From contig NZ_FWXR01000030.1 in NCBI RefSeq assembly GCF_900176465.1, forward strand, positions 1 through 42,982: a stretch of DNA of 42,982 bases, written 5' to 3'. Positions within the stretch are counted from its first letter, which is position 1; each line of letters starts with the position of its first letter. The position numbers and the translations under genes are program-made. Shown here one piece after another: positions 34,481 through 42,982 of this stretch. Below the pieces are notes generated by a model, which saw only the letters and a list, made by a program, of their open reading frames with translations, had not been told where the DNA came from and searched no databases. Source of the stretch: Fulvimarina manganoxydans. Lineage in GTDB: Bacteria > Pseudomonadota > Alphaproteobacteria > Rhizobiales > Rhizobiaceae.

Positions 34481-34535
34481 GGAGCCGATATATTGCCCCA
34501 AACGCGCTGTGTCGACGCAGCATGGCGTGGACCGA

Positions 34536-35498
34536 TTATCCGCGCGGAGCGGCAGCTCGCCGAAGTCGGTCATTGATCGCCTCGCCAAGGCCATCCTCGG
34601 GGATCGGCATGACGGCGATGCGATCGATATCCGGCCGGTCGAAGGCGGCCAGGGCGGCGAAGAGATTGGCCGCCGCCTCTTCAAGATCGCAGGATGCGCT
34701 GAGCGTTCGAATGGCTTTGGCCCGATCGGCTCCCGCAGGCAGGGCGCTGCCGAAGGCGATCAGACATTCGCCCGGCTCCACATGGCGCGCATCGAGGCGC
34801 ACGCGCCCGGCCGGCGCATAATGGGAGGAGAGCTGCCCGGGCGCCGAGATCGCGCTCCCGGACGCGACCGAGCGGACGGGCAGGCCGCTCACGCTCTCGA
34901 TCGCCTCGCGCGCGATTCCACCCGGCCGCAGGAGGAGAATATGATCCTCGAAGGGGCGAATGATGGTCGATTCGACGCCCACCGGCGCGTCTCCGCCATC
35001 GAGGATCAGCGGAATCCGATCCCCAAGGTCGGTCGCGACGCGGGCGGCATTGGTCGGGCTAACGCGCCCGGAGGCATTGGCGCTGGGGGCCGCGATCGGC
35101 TGGCCGAGCGCAGTAGCAAGCTTTGCGAGAACGCCGCGCGGGGCGCGCAGGCCGACCGTGTCGAGTCCTGCGGTGGCCAAAGGATGGATCGGGCTCCCTT
35201 CGATCAGCGGGCAGACGATCGTCAGAGGCCCAGGCCAGAAGGCGTCCGCAAGATGGCGAGCAAGCGGCGAGAGAACGGCCAGCCGCTCGGCCATGGCCAG
35301 ATCCGGCACATGGCAGATCAGCGGGTTGAAGCTCGGCCGGCCCTTGGCCGCGAAGATCTTGGCGATGGCCTCGCCATGGGTGGCATCGGCGGCAAGGCCG
35401 TAAACCGTCTCCGTCGGGACGGCGATCGCCTCGCCTCGCTGAAGAAGTCCGAGGGCTTCCGCAAAGCTCTCCGGCGCCCCTGCGGGGATCACACGCAT
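34536..35498 (-). CDS. L-threonylcarbamoyladenylate synthase (Sua5/YrdC/TsaC)
   Basis: A 320-residue protein of the long Sua5 form. The YrdC domain (1-200) shows PTETVYGLAADA at 28-39, KGRPSFNPLICHV, the WPGPLTIV segment and the SxN motif PSANASGRVSPT. A linker with PGQLSSHYAP leads into the C-terminal Sua5 domain (about 225-320). It makes threonylcarbamoyl-AMP for the universal t6A modification of tRNAs reading ANN codons. It stops 55 bases before the oxidase start on the same strand, so the two may be cotranscribed. Confidence 0.95.
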   Translation of the reverse strand: MRVIPAGAPESFAEALGLLQRGEAIAVPTETVYGLAADATHGEAIAKIFAAKGRPSFNPLICHVPDLAMAERLAVLSPLARHLADAFWPGPLTIVCPLIEGSPIHPLATAGLDTVGLRAPRGVLAKLATALGQPIAAPSANASGRVSPTNAARVATDLGDRIPLILDGGDAPVGVESTIIRPFEDHILLLRPGGIAREAIESVSGLPVRSVASGSAISAPGQLSSHYAPAGRVRLDARHVEPGECLIAFGSALPAGADRAKAIRTLSASCDLEEAAANLFAALAAFDRPDIDRIAVMPIPEDGLGEAINDRLRRAAAPRG

Positions 35499-35601
35499 TC
35501 TCGTCTCGCCTCCGCCTGGACATCTGCCTTCCTCACCCTTCCGATGTGGCCCATGGGGGAGGCGAGAGCAACAGCCTTCGAAGGCGAGCTGGGCGGCAGG
35601 A

Positions 35602-37257
35602 TTACTGCGTCAGGGAGAAGGCGTTGATGATGCGATTGTCGGCATCGACGAGCGCTGCCATTTCCGACGTTTTCAAGACGCGGGCCTCGCGGAGCGACGC
35701 CTCGTCCTTCGGGGAGGGGGCATGCTGGCTCAAGGCGAGCGCCGGCATGGTCATGGCCTGGCCGTCGCGGGCGGCGATTGCGGTTTCGATGGCGCGCAGA
35801 ACCATGGAGCGCTCGGGACGCGATTCCAGCGCTCGTGCCGGGCCATCGATCGCGCTTCGGCGCTCGTCCTTCATCAAGGTCTCACCCATCGCCGGCGCGG
35901 TGTCCGGCTCGCCAAACGCATAGGGGCGAAGGGTGCGATGGAGGTTCTCGACGGACTGAGCGACGAGGACGCGCAGATTGGCCACATGGGCGGCGAGTTC
36001 GTTCGCCATGGCCTCGGTCACAACGGCAGGCTTTGCGGCTTCGGCGATCGCCAGCGGTCCGGCAGATGGCCTATCGGCGACGGGCGTTTGCTCGATCGGC
36101 GTCGCTTCGGCTTCGGCGACACGGCGCGGATTGGAACGGGGGATTGGAATTCCTTCGGCGCGCTCGCCCTGGATCTCGGCGCGCTCGGCGGCGTGCGGAC
36201 GCCCTTCGGCAACGTCTTCGAGCATGGCGAGCGGATCGATCTTTCGCGGGGCTCGGTTCGACGGGCCATAGGCCGCCAGAAGCGGCGTCGTGGTCTCCGC
36301 ATCCTCTCCCAAGTGATCCTTGGCGCGCGGCATGGCGTCTGCGATTTGCGAACCCATCGATTTGGCAGCCTCGGCCACAAGCAGAGCGGGATCGGATGGC
36401 GCCACCGGCTCGTCGCCAAGCTCGTCGAAGGGCCAGGCCTCTTTCAGCCCCGCAATGTCGAAGGTCGAGACATTGACGTCGATATCGGTCTTGGCGCCCG
36501 AGACACGATAAGGGCAGGAGCGTGCATTGCAATTGTGCATGGACGAGAACTGCCAGAGCGCATAGCGCGGCCAGGTCTCGACAGGGAATTTCCCGCTAAT
36601 GTCCTTGGTATAGCGGGCATACCAGAGCGGCAGGCGCGACAGTAGCGGATAATCGGCACGATTGTCGGCGATGAACTTGGCCGTATTGCCGTTCGTATAG
36701 AGGACCGGATAGCGGCCGGTGCGGATCTTGACCTGATCGGCGAAGATCTCGGCGTCTTCGAGGCTCATCCATTCCGGGCCGATATCCTCGATGTCGAGAG
36801 CGATCAGATCGTCCTCGCTCGGCTCGGCGAAATCGATGAAATGGTCGGCTTGGGCACGCGGATTGCCGGGGCGGGCCAGATGATAGGCGCCCCAGAGAAG
36901 GCCCTTCATCTTCGCCATCTGCCGACGCGTCATGAAGAGTTCCTTGGTGACCGAGTATTTCCACCAGCGGTTCTTGCAAAGCTTCCAGGCATCGTCGCGC
37001 TTGGAGCCGCAGCGATAGTCCGGCGGCATGCCATCCGAGGCTTTGTTGATGAAACCGGCGATGCGCTCGTCGTCCGTGAGCGTTTCCCAGTCGATCGGAT
37101 TGAACTCATAGGCGTCGATGACGAGAGCCCGACTTTCGTCTTTCCAGGGGGCTTCCCAGGCGGCGCTGGCCGGCTGCAGACTCAAGCCGATCAGACCGAC
37201 AGCCAGAAACAGGGCGTGTTGAACGGTCGTCGCGAAAGCGGCGCGCGTTGTCGTCAT
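35602..37257 (-). CDS. GH25-type muramidase-like secreted protein with long C-terminal extension
   Basis: A 551-residue exported protein. A signal peptide spans about 1-33 (ends SLQPASAA). Residues 40-265 match glycoside hydrolase family 25: VIDAYEFNPIDW near 47-58, GAYHLARPGNPRAQADHFI, the catalytic DxE pair Asp155/Glu157 in ALDIED, and ALWQFSS. The last 280 residues are Ala/Pro/Glu-rich, without a recognisable domain, and contain a few helices (KPAVVTEAMANELAAHVANLRVLVAQ). Likely a cell-wall hydrolase acting in the periplasm, or a sugar-binding relative. Upstream, 255 bases without a gene lie before the Uma2 gene. Confidence 0.85.
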   Translation of the reverse strand: MTTTRAAFATTVQHALFLAVGLIGLSLQPASAAWEAPWKDESRALVIDAYEFNPIDWETLTDDERIAGFINKASDGMPPDYRCGSKRDDAWKLCKNRWWKYSVTKELFMTRRQMAKMKGLLWGAYHLARPGNPRAQADHFIDFAEPSEDDLIALDIEDIGPEWMSLEDAEIFADQVKIRTGRYPVLYTNGNTAKFIADNRADYPLLSRLPLWYARYTKDISGKFPVETWPRYALWQFSSMHNCNARSCPYRVSGAKTDIDVNVSTFDIAGLKEAWPFDELGDEPVAPSDPALLVAEAAKSMGSQIADAMPRAKDHLGEDAETTTPLLAAYGPSNRAPRKIDPLAMLEDVAEGRPHAAERAEIQGERAEGIPIPRSNPRRVAEAEATPIEQTPVADRPSAGPLAIAEAAKPAVVTEAMANELAAHVANLRVLVAQSVENLHRTLRPYAFGEPDTAPAMGETLMKDERRSAIDGPARALESRPERSMVLRAIETAIAARDGQAMTMPALALSQHAPSPKDEASLREARVLKTSEMAALVDADNRIINAFSLTQ

Positions 37258-37512
37258 TCGGTGGTTTCCCCTCGAATTCCCGCCGGGTCCAACCCGGAAT
37301 ATGCATCGTGAACGGGTCCCCCTCTCGCCTGATCCTCAATGATGCCCGGCGTGGACCCGAGCACTGTGGCTCGATGACCTCTTTGCCCATTGAATCAGGC
37401 AGGTTCCGGGCAGTCGCGATCACGAAATGTTACAAAGGAGCCGATTTTCATTGGCTGTCCAGCTTTGGGTCAGCTTCAGCGCCTGCGAATGCCCTTCAAC
37501 CTGCCGATCAGT

Positions 37513-38115
37513 TCAGTCGACAGCTCTTGGAAAGGGCCGCGTATCAGGACGGAGCGTGTCATAGATCGCGCTCAAGGGGAGGGCGGTCGACAATTCCGGT
37601 AGATCGATGGTCTCTTCCAGTCGATCATAGCGCTCGACCTGCCAGCGATCGGCCGCATCGCGCCGGTAGAGTTTGACGGAGACGACATCGGGCTCGACCA
37701 GCATAATGATACGCAGGTCATCATGGGCGAGATATTCGTCGAGCTTGTCGGTCAGATCCGTCGCGAGGGTGCCGGGCGAGGAGACTTCGACGACCATACG
37801 CGGCGACCCTGCTTCGAAGGCGGCGGGCGCCGGCGGGGCGCAGTCGATCACCACATCCGGATAGCGGATGCCTTTCTGGGTTCTGACCGCGGTATCGCTC
37901 GACGTGGTGCGGCAACCGAGGGTCTTTGCTTCAGGCCCGAGGGTCATGACGATATTGCTGACAACGACATTGTGGCCCTGGCGGGCTCCGGTCATCATCT
38001 TGATCGGCCAGCCCTCGACGAATTCGTAGCGATCCGGCTGCCGCTCCTGCCAGACGAAGAACTCTTCAAGGGTCATCGGTTTCGGATTCGGCAGTCGCAT
38101 CGGGCTTGCTCGCAT
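37513..38115 (-). CDS. Uma2-family (PD-(D/E)XK-fold) protein
   Basis: A 200-residue member of the Uma2 (DUF820) family with the restriction-endonuclease-like fold: YEFVEGWPIKM near 30-40, the YPDVVIDC strand (Asp about 92), the VVEVSSPGT strand (Glu about 109) and a following Lys (DKLDEYLAHDD). Uma2 proteins are common, often in cyanobacteria, and their physiological substrate is unclear. The start may instead be the ATG at 38100 (MRLPNPKPMTLEEF); neither start has a clear ribosome site. No transposon features or restriction partner lie beside it. Confidence 0.85.
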   Translation of the reverse strand: MRASPMRLPNPKPMTLEEFFVWQERQPDRYEFVEGWPIKMMTGARQGHNVVVSNIVMTLGPEAKTLGCRTTSSDTAVRTQKGIRYPDVVIDCAPPAPAAFEAGSPRMVVEVSSPGTLATDLTDKLDEYLAHDDLRIIMLVEPDVVSVKLYRRDAADRWQVERYDRLEETIDLPELSTALPLSAIYDTLRPDTRPFPRAVD

Positions 38116-38121
38116 CCATCC

Positions 38122-38146
38122 AGAAGGGCCAGATGATGGCCCCTCT
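38122..38146. terminator. Hairpin between glyS and the Uma2 gene
   Basis: AGAAGGGCC and GGCCCCTCT pair with one G-U across a seven-base loop, 57 bases past the glyS stop. On the plus strand it is followed by TAAATTT; on the minus strand, the direction of both neighbours, there is no T tract, so termination there would be weak. Confidence 0.3.
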
Positions 38147-38202
38147 TAAATTTAGCGCCGAGAGCTTGGCGCAGACAAGCTGGTCGAGCCGTCTTGCCGT
38201 CC

Positions 38203-40503
38203 TCAGCCGGCGATCTTTGAGAAATCGGCGACCGTCAGACAGGCCGCGCGAACGCGGTCGAGAAGCGCCAGGCGATTGGCGCGCACGGCCTCGTCCTCGG
38301 CATTGACCAGCACCTTGTCGAAAAAGGCGTCGACAGGCGCGCGCAGCTTGGCGAGACCGGCCATCGCCGCCCCATAGTCGCGGCGGGTCACCGCCTCGCT
38401 CACCTCGATCTCCGCCCGGTCGATCGCGCCGGCCAGATGCTTTTCCTCCGGCTCGCCAGAGGCAGCGATGAGATCGAGATCGACATGTTCGCCGATCCGC
38501 GTGCCCTTCTTCTCTTCGGCCGCGAGAATATTGGCGGCGCGGCGATAGCCGGCGAGGAGGTTTTGGCCATCTTCCGTTCCGAGAAAGGCACCCAGCGCCT
38601 CGACCCGTCGGGTGACGTCAAGCAGATCGTCATTGCGCGCAGCCTGACCCGATAGAACCGCGTCGACCAGATCATGGCGAGCGCCGGCATCGCGCAGCTG
38701 CACTTTCAGGCGGTCGTGGAAGAAGGTGAGGAGGTCTGCCGCGAGAGCGCCTTGGACATGCGCGTCTGCGCTCATGCTGGCGCCCGGCTCTTTCGCAGCC
38801 TTGCTTTGCTCCGTCTTCGTAATTCGTCTTCGGACGTTCGTCTCGTGCCACTCGATCAGCGGCTGGATCGGCAGGATCAGCTGATCGTCGGAAATAATGC
38901 GGATGAAGCCGAGCGCCGCACGCCGCAACGCATAGGGGTCTTTCGATCCCGTTGGTTTCTCGTTGATCGCCCAGAAGCTTACCAGCATGTCGAGCTTGTC
39001 GGCGAGCGCGACGCAGATCGCGACTGGATCGCGCGGAACGGCATCTGTCGGCCCAAGCGGCTTATAATGCTCTTCGATCGCCGTCTGGACGGATGGGTGC
39101 TCGCCCTGCAATCCGGCATAGTAACGGCCCATGAGTCCCTGAAGCTCGGGAAATTCGCCCACTGCCTCGGTCGGGAGATCGGCCTTGGAGAGCATGGCCG
39201 CGCGGCGGACGACGCGCGTCAATTCCTCCCGCGCAAAGTCCGATTGGCTGGCATTCTCGCCATCCGCCGAGACTTGGGCCGCGATCTCGCCAGCGATCTT
39301 TTCTGCAAGCGCGGCAATGTCGGCGACCCGGTCGCCCTGGGTGCCGAGGGCCGCCTGGAACGTCACGCCCAACGCATCGAGCTTCGCCATGCGCTGGTCG
39401 AGGGGTTTTGACAGGTCGAGGCCGAATTTCTTCGCCGAGGCCTTGAGCGGCTCCAGATCGGGCAGGTCGGCCTGATCGGTCTCCCAGAAATAGAGCGCGT
39501 CGGAGAGCCGGGCGCGGACGACCTTGCCGTTGCCCCGCGCGATCTCGGCGCCGCCGTCGCTCGCCTCGATATTGGAGACGAGGATGAAGTTGTTGGAGAG
39601 TTTGCTTTCGCCGGAGCCTTGCGGCCGGGTGACGAAGCATTTCTGATTGACCTTGATGGTCAGCTGGATGACTTCCGGGGGGATCTGGAGGAAAGACTCC
39701 TCGAACGTTCCCATTAGCGCGACGGGCCATTCGACGAGGCCCGAAACCTCTTCCAGAAGGCCGTCATCGGGCACGACTTCCAGCCCCTTGGCGAAAGCGA
39801 GATTCTCCGCGTCGTGGCGGATGATCTCCTTGCGCCGCTCTGGATCCAGAACCACGAAGGCGGCTTCCAGCTTCTGCGCGTAATCGTCGAAGCGGCGCAC
39901 CGTGAAGGGCTCGGGCGCATGGAAGCGATGGCCGGCGGTGATGTTGCCGGCGCGGATGCCGTCCACCTCGAAGTCGACGACGATCGGCTCTTCCGTTTCG
40001 GGTCCGAAGGTGCAGAGGATCGATTGCAGCGGGCGCACCCAGCGCAGGCTGCCGGGCTTGGCGGATGCCGGGCCCCAGCGCATGGATTTCGGCCAGGGAA
40101 AGTCGCGAATGATCGCGGGCATCGCCTCGGCGACGATATCTTCGGCCGGCCTGCCGGGCTTCTTAATCGTCGCGACGTAGAAATCGCCCTTCTTGGGGTC
40201 GGACTGGACGCTCGCCTCCTCGATCGAGGAAAGACCCGCACCTCGCAGGAAGCCCTGGATCGCCTTGTCGGGCGCATCGGTGCGCGGACCCTTGCGCTCC
40301 TCGGTCACGTCCTTCGAGCGGGCATCGACGCCGCGAATGTCGAGCGTCAGCCGGCGCGGCGTCCAATATTCCTTGGCGCCCTCATAGGTCAGGCCCGCCT
40401 CGACCAGGGCGTTGGTCACCCGCGCTTTCAGGTCGCCCGCCGCTTTCCGCTGCATGCGGGCTGGTATCTCTTCGGATCGAAGTTCGAGAAGAAGGTCGGG
40501 CAT
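38203..40503 (-). CDS. glyS: Glycyl-tRNA synthetase beta subunit
   Basis: A 766-residue beta subunit of the alpha2-beta2 bacterial glycyl-tRNA synthetase. The N-terminus [18 protein letters not shown] is diagnostic; internal blocks [23 protein letters not shown] and the C-terminal DALR-like anticodon region ([25 protein letters not shown]) are intact. The ATG at 40503 is chosen on that N-terminus; in-frame ATGs at 40548 and 40551 would add a short, unconserved stretch. The beta subunit binds tRNA-Gly and helps form the active site. The alpha subunit gene glyQ is not adjacent and must lie elsewhere, as the upstream neighbour is a PilZ gene. Confidence 0.96.
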   Translation of the reverse strand: MPDLLLELRSEEIPARMQRKAAGDLKARVTNALVEAGLTYEGAKEYWTPRRLTLDIRGVDARSKDVTEERKGPRTDAPDKAIQGFLRGAGLSSIEEASVQSDPKKGDFYVATIKKPGRPAEDIVAEAMPAIIRDFPWPKSMRWGPASAKPGSLRWVRPLQSILCTFGPETEEPIVVDFEVDGIRAGNITAGHRFHAPEPFTVRRFDDYAQKLEAAFVVLDPERRKEIIRHDAENLAFAKGLEVVPDDGLLEEVSGLVEWPVALMGTFEESFLQIPPEVIQLTIKVNQKCFVTRPQGSGESKLSNNFILVSNIEASDGGAEIARGNGKVVRARLSDALYFWETDQADLPDLEPLKASAKKFGLDLSKPLDQRMAKLDALGVTFQAALGTQGDRVADIAALAEKIAGEIAAQVSADGENASQSDFAREELTRVVRRAAMLSKADLPTEAVGEFPELQGLMGRYYAGLQGEHPSVQTAIEEHYKPLGPTDAVPRDPVAICVALADKLDMLVSFWAINEKPTGSKDPYALRRAALGFIRIISDDQLILPIQPLIEWHETNVRRRITKTEQSKAAKEPGASMSADAHVQGALAADLLTFFHDRLKVQLRDAGARHDLVDAVLSGQAARNDDLLDVTRRVEALGAFLGTEDGQNLLAGYRRAANILAAEEKKGTRIGEHVDLDLIAASGEPEEKHLAGAIDRAEIEVSEAVTRRDYGAAMAGLAKLRAPVDAFFDKVLVNAEDEAVRANRLALLDRVRAACLTVADFSKIAG

Positions 40504-40674
40504 GGGCGTGGCGCTCGTCGAAGGCAGGTCGAATTGGCTGCCTTGCATCATGGCGCCGCGCCGAATGCAAGAAGGCGGATGAGAGAGGCTCCCGTCCGCC
40601 TCGTCATCGATCTGTCGCGGCCTGCCCGCCGATCCTGCGCCGACCGATGGAACTCAGCCTTGGTTCACGCTCTC

Positions 40675-40983
40675 TCAGGCCGAGAGAAGTTCGCTCAACC
40701 AGCCAGGGAGCGTATCATTCGACGGACGGTCGGTTTCGCCGAATTTCACCCCGAAGCGGTTTCCGCGTCGCCAACAGACCTCGGCCAGGCGAAAGCGCCC
40801 GTCTTCCCGGCCGATCGACAGGCCGATCGTCTTGTCGGGCAGGCAGCCCCGATCCGCGACGACTTCGGCGCCGCCATCGGAAATCGAGCGAACGCGAATC
40901 GGCACGGGCGTCCCGCTGAGGCCGGCGCTGGCCACGCCATGAAGGCAGACGCGGCGTCGTGAGGCATTTCGTCTTTCCAACAT
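40675..40983 (-). CDS. PilZ-domain protein with degenerate second motif
   Basis: A 102-residue single-domain PilZ protein. The first c-di-GMP motif is visible at the N-terminus (RRNASRRR, residues 4-11). The second motif, normally D/N-x-S-x-x-G, reads S-I-S-D-G-G near residues 33-38, so the first Asp/Asn is missing and c-di-GMP binding may be weak. The ATG at 40983 begins the typical ERRxxxR start; a longer frame has extra sequence not typical of the family. It may answer c-di-GMP set by the GGDEF-EAL protein elsewhere in the window, but no direct link is seen. Confidence 0.8.
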   Translation of the reverse strand: MLERRNASRRRVCLHGVASAGLSGTPVPIRVRSISDGGAEVVADRGCLPDKTIGLSIGREDGRFRLAEVCWRRGNRFGVKFGETDRPSNDTLPGWLSELLSA

Positions 40984-41109
40984 TCGTTCAGCCTTATTTA
41001 ACGATTTCAACTCTCTAAGTAGCAATATCGCCAAGTTGAAGAGCGAAACAAGGCACTGTCAGGCCAAGTGGTTAATCCGGCGATAGGTGGGCGAGGCCTG
41101 ATCCATCGC

Positions 41110-42210
41110 CTATTGATCGCCGCTCGGATCGACAATGCCGCCTCGGCATCCGGGCGCAGCCTTGGGGGCTTGGCGCATCAGCGCTCCGAGATCGCTGTCC
41201 GGCGCGATCGTTCCTTCAAGATGGATCCGCAATTCGGCGATGATCCGGCGCCCGTCATCGTCCTTGCAGTCGGTGAGAACGCGCGCGCCCGAACCGCGAC
41301 CAAAAGCCTCGTCGAAGGCGCGGCGAATCTGCGCCGAGGCGAGTTCCTTCCCGCGCCGATCCCGAAAAAGGTCGCGAACCGGAGAGGCGTTGAGTGCGCT
41401 CAACAGGGCGAGCGACTCGCGAAAATACTCCTCGGCATCCGCGCCATAGCAGCTGCCATGTTTGACCCATTCATGTCGGTCGAGGGCGGCCATGCGGCCG
41501 GGCATGGCGGCATCGAGCGCCCGTGCGGTGTCCGGCGTCAGATCGGGGGCGGGCAGGTCCGACCAGCGGCCGGCCTCGTCCGCCCGCTGGATTTCGGGCG
41601 CGACGCCGCAATAGGCCCGGTCTCTCGGCTCGACCCAAAGGCCATGCAGGGTGAAGGCTTCGTCTTTCCCGCCCGAGCGGCATTCGCGGCGCCTCGGTTG
41701 GCCTTCGCAGAAGGCCGCATGCCAGCTGGCCGCGAGCACGTAGCGCCCTTGGGGCGAACGGCCGGAATCGCTCGCCTGCCCGGTTTGTGCGGGATCTCGG
41801 CCGGTCCTTGCCGTCGCTCTGGCCAGGGCTGCGCCGAGAGCCGTGCTGCCTCGAGGATCGTTCGAGGCCGGCTCTTGCGACTTGGCTTCGGCGGAAAGGT
41901 CTGCCGGTGTCGCGATCCGTCCGCAACCGACGGCGATCCAGCGCCTTTCCGGCTCGGCGCCCGGAAAGACGAGATAGTAATGGGTGGCCGGATCGGTGTT
42001 GCGCCCGACGATCTCGTAGCTCGCCCCAGGCTCCGTCGTCACCGTGCCGGGATTGCTCTTCCTGCGGATTGATTGAAGGGCGGGACAGCGCGCCTCGGCG
42101 ATAAAGGTGCCCGACATCGGTGTCTGGGCTTTGGCCGTGATCGGCGCAAAGCCAACGAGGACAAGAGTGGCAAGTGCCGCCATGACGGCACGCGTCGGAC
42201 AAGAGGGCAT
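41110..42210 (-). CDS. Ribonuclease T2 family protein with extra N-terminal domain
   Basis: A 366-residue exported RNase T2. A signal peptide spans about 1-29. Residues 30-150 form an extra domain with cysteines (C42 and C96) and a proline/threonine-rich linker. The catalytic blocks follow: CAS1 FTLHGLW with His189 at 187-192 and CAS2 RHEWVKHGSC with His246, Glu247, Lys250 and His251. These histidines cleave RNA through 2',3'-cyclic intermediates in the periplasm or outside the cell. The first block is at the C-terminal part, so the family domain is intact. The start at 42210 gives a good signal peptide. Confidence 0.9.
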   Translation of the reverse strand: MPSCPTRAVMAALATLVLVGFAPITAKAQTPMSGTFIAEARCPALQSIRRKSNPGTVTTEPGASYEIVGRNTDPATHYYLVFPGAEPERRWIAVGCGRIATPADLSAEAKSQEPASNDPRGSTALGAALARATARTGRDPAQTGQASDSGRSPQGRYVLAASWHAAFCEGQPRRRECRSGGKDEAFTLHGLWVEPRDRAYCGVAPEIQRADEAGRWSDLPAPDLTPDTARALDAAMPGRMAALDRHEWVKHGSCYGADAEEYFRESLALLSALNASPVRDLFRDRRGKELASAQIRRAFDEAFGRGSGARVLTDCKDDDGRRIIAELRIHLEGTIAPDSDLGALMRQAPKAAPGCRGGIVDPSGDQ

Positions 42211-42513
42211 CGGGGTCTCGTTCGGTTCGCAAAAGCCGGGCTTGGATGGCGACCGCTCTAGCCGAGCCGACGGCTTCCGACAACCAAAGCCCCGATAAGC
42301 AAGGTACCGGCCAGGGGACGGCGGCCGGGCCCGGCCTGCGTTTGCCGCCTAAGCGATGCCAAGCGGAACTTACGACCCATCGCGGGATTTTTCTTCCGAC
42401 AGCCGACAATGCGGCGGAGCGAGCGGCGAATGGGGCCGTCAACGCCCATCGCCCGAGCGACTCGCCCGCCGCCTTTGGCCCATCTCACAATCTGCAACGA
42501 TGAGACGATCCCC
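42211..42513. other. Divergent intergenic region
   Basis: About 300 bases between the divergent RNase T2 gene and the small acidic-protein gene. It must hold both promoters, but I see no convincing -35/-10 pair. A GGAAC at 42364 has no CGTT at the stress-promoter distance. Open frames across it are antisense or lack start signals. Confidence 0.4.
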
Positions 42514-42714
42514 ATGCCTATCTCCGACGATGATGCCTTCGACGATGCCATGAACCCAGACCCACGCGATCCGAAAGCCGGCAAGCCTGATACGGACGAC
42601 AAACGCCGCGAAAGCGACGATGTGCCGGAAGAGGAACTGGACGAAGCCCTGGAAGAGACCTTCCCAGCCTCCGACCCGATCGCCCCGAGCCGGATCGACG
42701 GGCCGTCCAATTGA
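42514..42714 (+). CDS. Small acidic conserved hypothetical protein
   Basis: A predicted 66-residue, very acidic soluble protein (Asp/Glu-rich, no cysteine, no membrane helix). The C-terminal part ELDEALEETFPASDPIAPS resembles a motif I recognise from small hypothetical proteins of many alphaproteobacteria, whose role is unknown. The ATG at 42514 follows a GAG-containing site about 9 bases upstream; an upstream in-frame start at 42409 would add Arg-rich sequence unlike the rest. Low composition complexity makes the call moderate. Confidence 0.65.
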   Translation: MPISDDDAFDDAMNPDPRDPKAGKPDTDDKRRESDDVPEEELDEALEETFPASDPIAPSRIDGPSN

Positions 42715-42982
42715 TACGGGTTTCGAGTAGAGGAGGCTGGTGAGGTCAGCCTTCTCGTCGCGATACTGCCGTCACAAGTCCGATGGAGATAAGGGGTTTG
42801 CCTGGTCCGATAAGGATCACCGGGAAGTGAAAGATTGACGCGTGATCGGAAAAATGGGCGTCGGAACCGGGCGTTGAAATGGCTCGCATGGGTGGTTAGC
42901 GGTCGGTCTGCTTTCAGACGGGAATACAAATAAGCAGACGATGCCATCGCATCCGCTCAAGACCCATAGACGCGGCCATGCT
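42715..42982. other. Window end, no gene recognised
   Basis: The last 268 bases hold no credible gene. A minus-strand open frame covering 42258-42947 is antisense to the small acidic gene, serine/arginine-rich and without a recognisable protein. Confidence 0.4.

Noticed and set aside
33047-34684. 545-residue form of the FAD oxidase
   Set aside because: The extra N-terminus overlaps the Sua5 gene and does not look like the family; the ATG at 34480 does.
42258-42947. Minus-strand open frame of 229 residues at the right end
   Set aside because: Antisense to the small acidic gene, Ser/Arg-rich, without recognisable features.
1-42982. CRISPR array, tRNA, rRNA, riboswitch or complete insertion sequence
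   Set aside because: No repeat-spacer pattern, cloverleaf, B12 box ahead of mutAB, Mg-type leader ahead of corA, or transposase was recognised on reading both strands; a covariance-model search was not possible.

Overview
The window looks like chromosomal DNA of a high-GC alphaproteobacterium, most probably a member of the Hyphomicrobiales (Rhizobiales). Pointers are GTG starts, many ATGA start/stop overlaps, a HWE-type histidine kinase, a DUF6101 protein, a split XdhC with a MoeA-like/MocA fusion, a BBP2-type outer-membrane barrel beside galU and kdsD, and two-subunit methylmalonyl-CoA mutase. The sulfonate-diol operon at the left suggests access to marine or plant/algal organosulfonates. 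The genus cannot be fixed from this sequence. I saw no rRNA, tRNA, CRISPR array, complete insertion sequence or prophage.

Layout. 1-7.9 kb: a catabolic and transport operon on the minus strand (small membrane protein, TRAP binding protein, TRAP small and large membrane subunits, hpsN, hpsO, hpsP) with a divergent LacI-family regulator. Two LacI-type operators sit exactly over a predicted -35/-10 promoter. This is the 2,3-dihydroxypropane-1-sulfonate (DHPS) oxidation module, but no sulfolactate-cleaving gene is in the window. 7.9-8.4 kb: a gene-free stretch between convergent genes with two long hairpins and a short tandem repeat. 8.4-15.8 kb: cell-envelope genes (SGNH-fold protein, lytic transglycosylase, galU, outer-membrane barrel, kdsD). 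15.9-19.8 kb: a c-di-GMP protein with a degenerate GGDEF and intact EAL, then a CorA transporter translationally chained to an AbrB/Doc toxin-antitoxin pair. 19.9-25.4 kb: methylmalonyl-CoA mutase subunits and an orphan HWE histidine kinase. 25.9-29.4 kb: a HerA-like ATPase, a divergent ClpP paralogue, an ArsR/SRPBCC pair with its own operator, and a TM2 protein. 29.5-32.2 kb: molybdenum-cofactor maturation genes (split XdhC and a MoeA-like/MocA fusion). 32.3-42.7 kb: mostly housekeeping and cell-surface genes on the minus strand (DUF6101, FAD-linked oxidase, Sua5/TsaC, GH25 protein, Uma2 nuclease-fold protein, glyS, PilZ protein, RNase T2) and a small acidic protein on the plus strand.

How the genes fit together. 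In the hps operon the TRAP system would import DHPS, HpsO and HpsP would interconvert the DHPS enantiomers through a keto intermediate, and HpsN would oxidise R-DHPS to R-sulfolactate. The LacI protein would repress the operon until an effector binds. The envelope block supplies UDP-glucose and a Kdo precursor and remodels the wall. The most unusual signals are the operator/promoter architecture with the extra small membrane protein, the paired hairpins at 8.2 kb, the toxin-antitoxin/corA overlap chain, the SGNH protein lacking its catalytic Ser and His, and the orphan molybdoenzyme maturation operon. Functions are assigned from recognised motifs and context; no database search was run.
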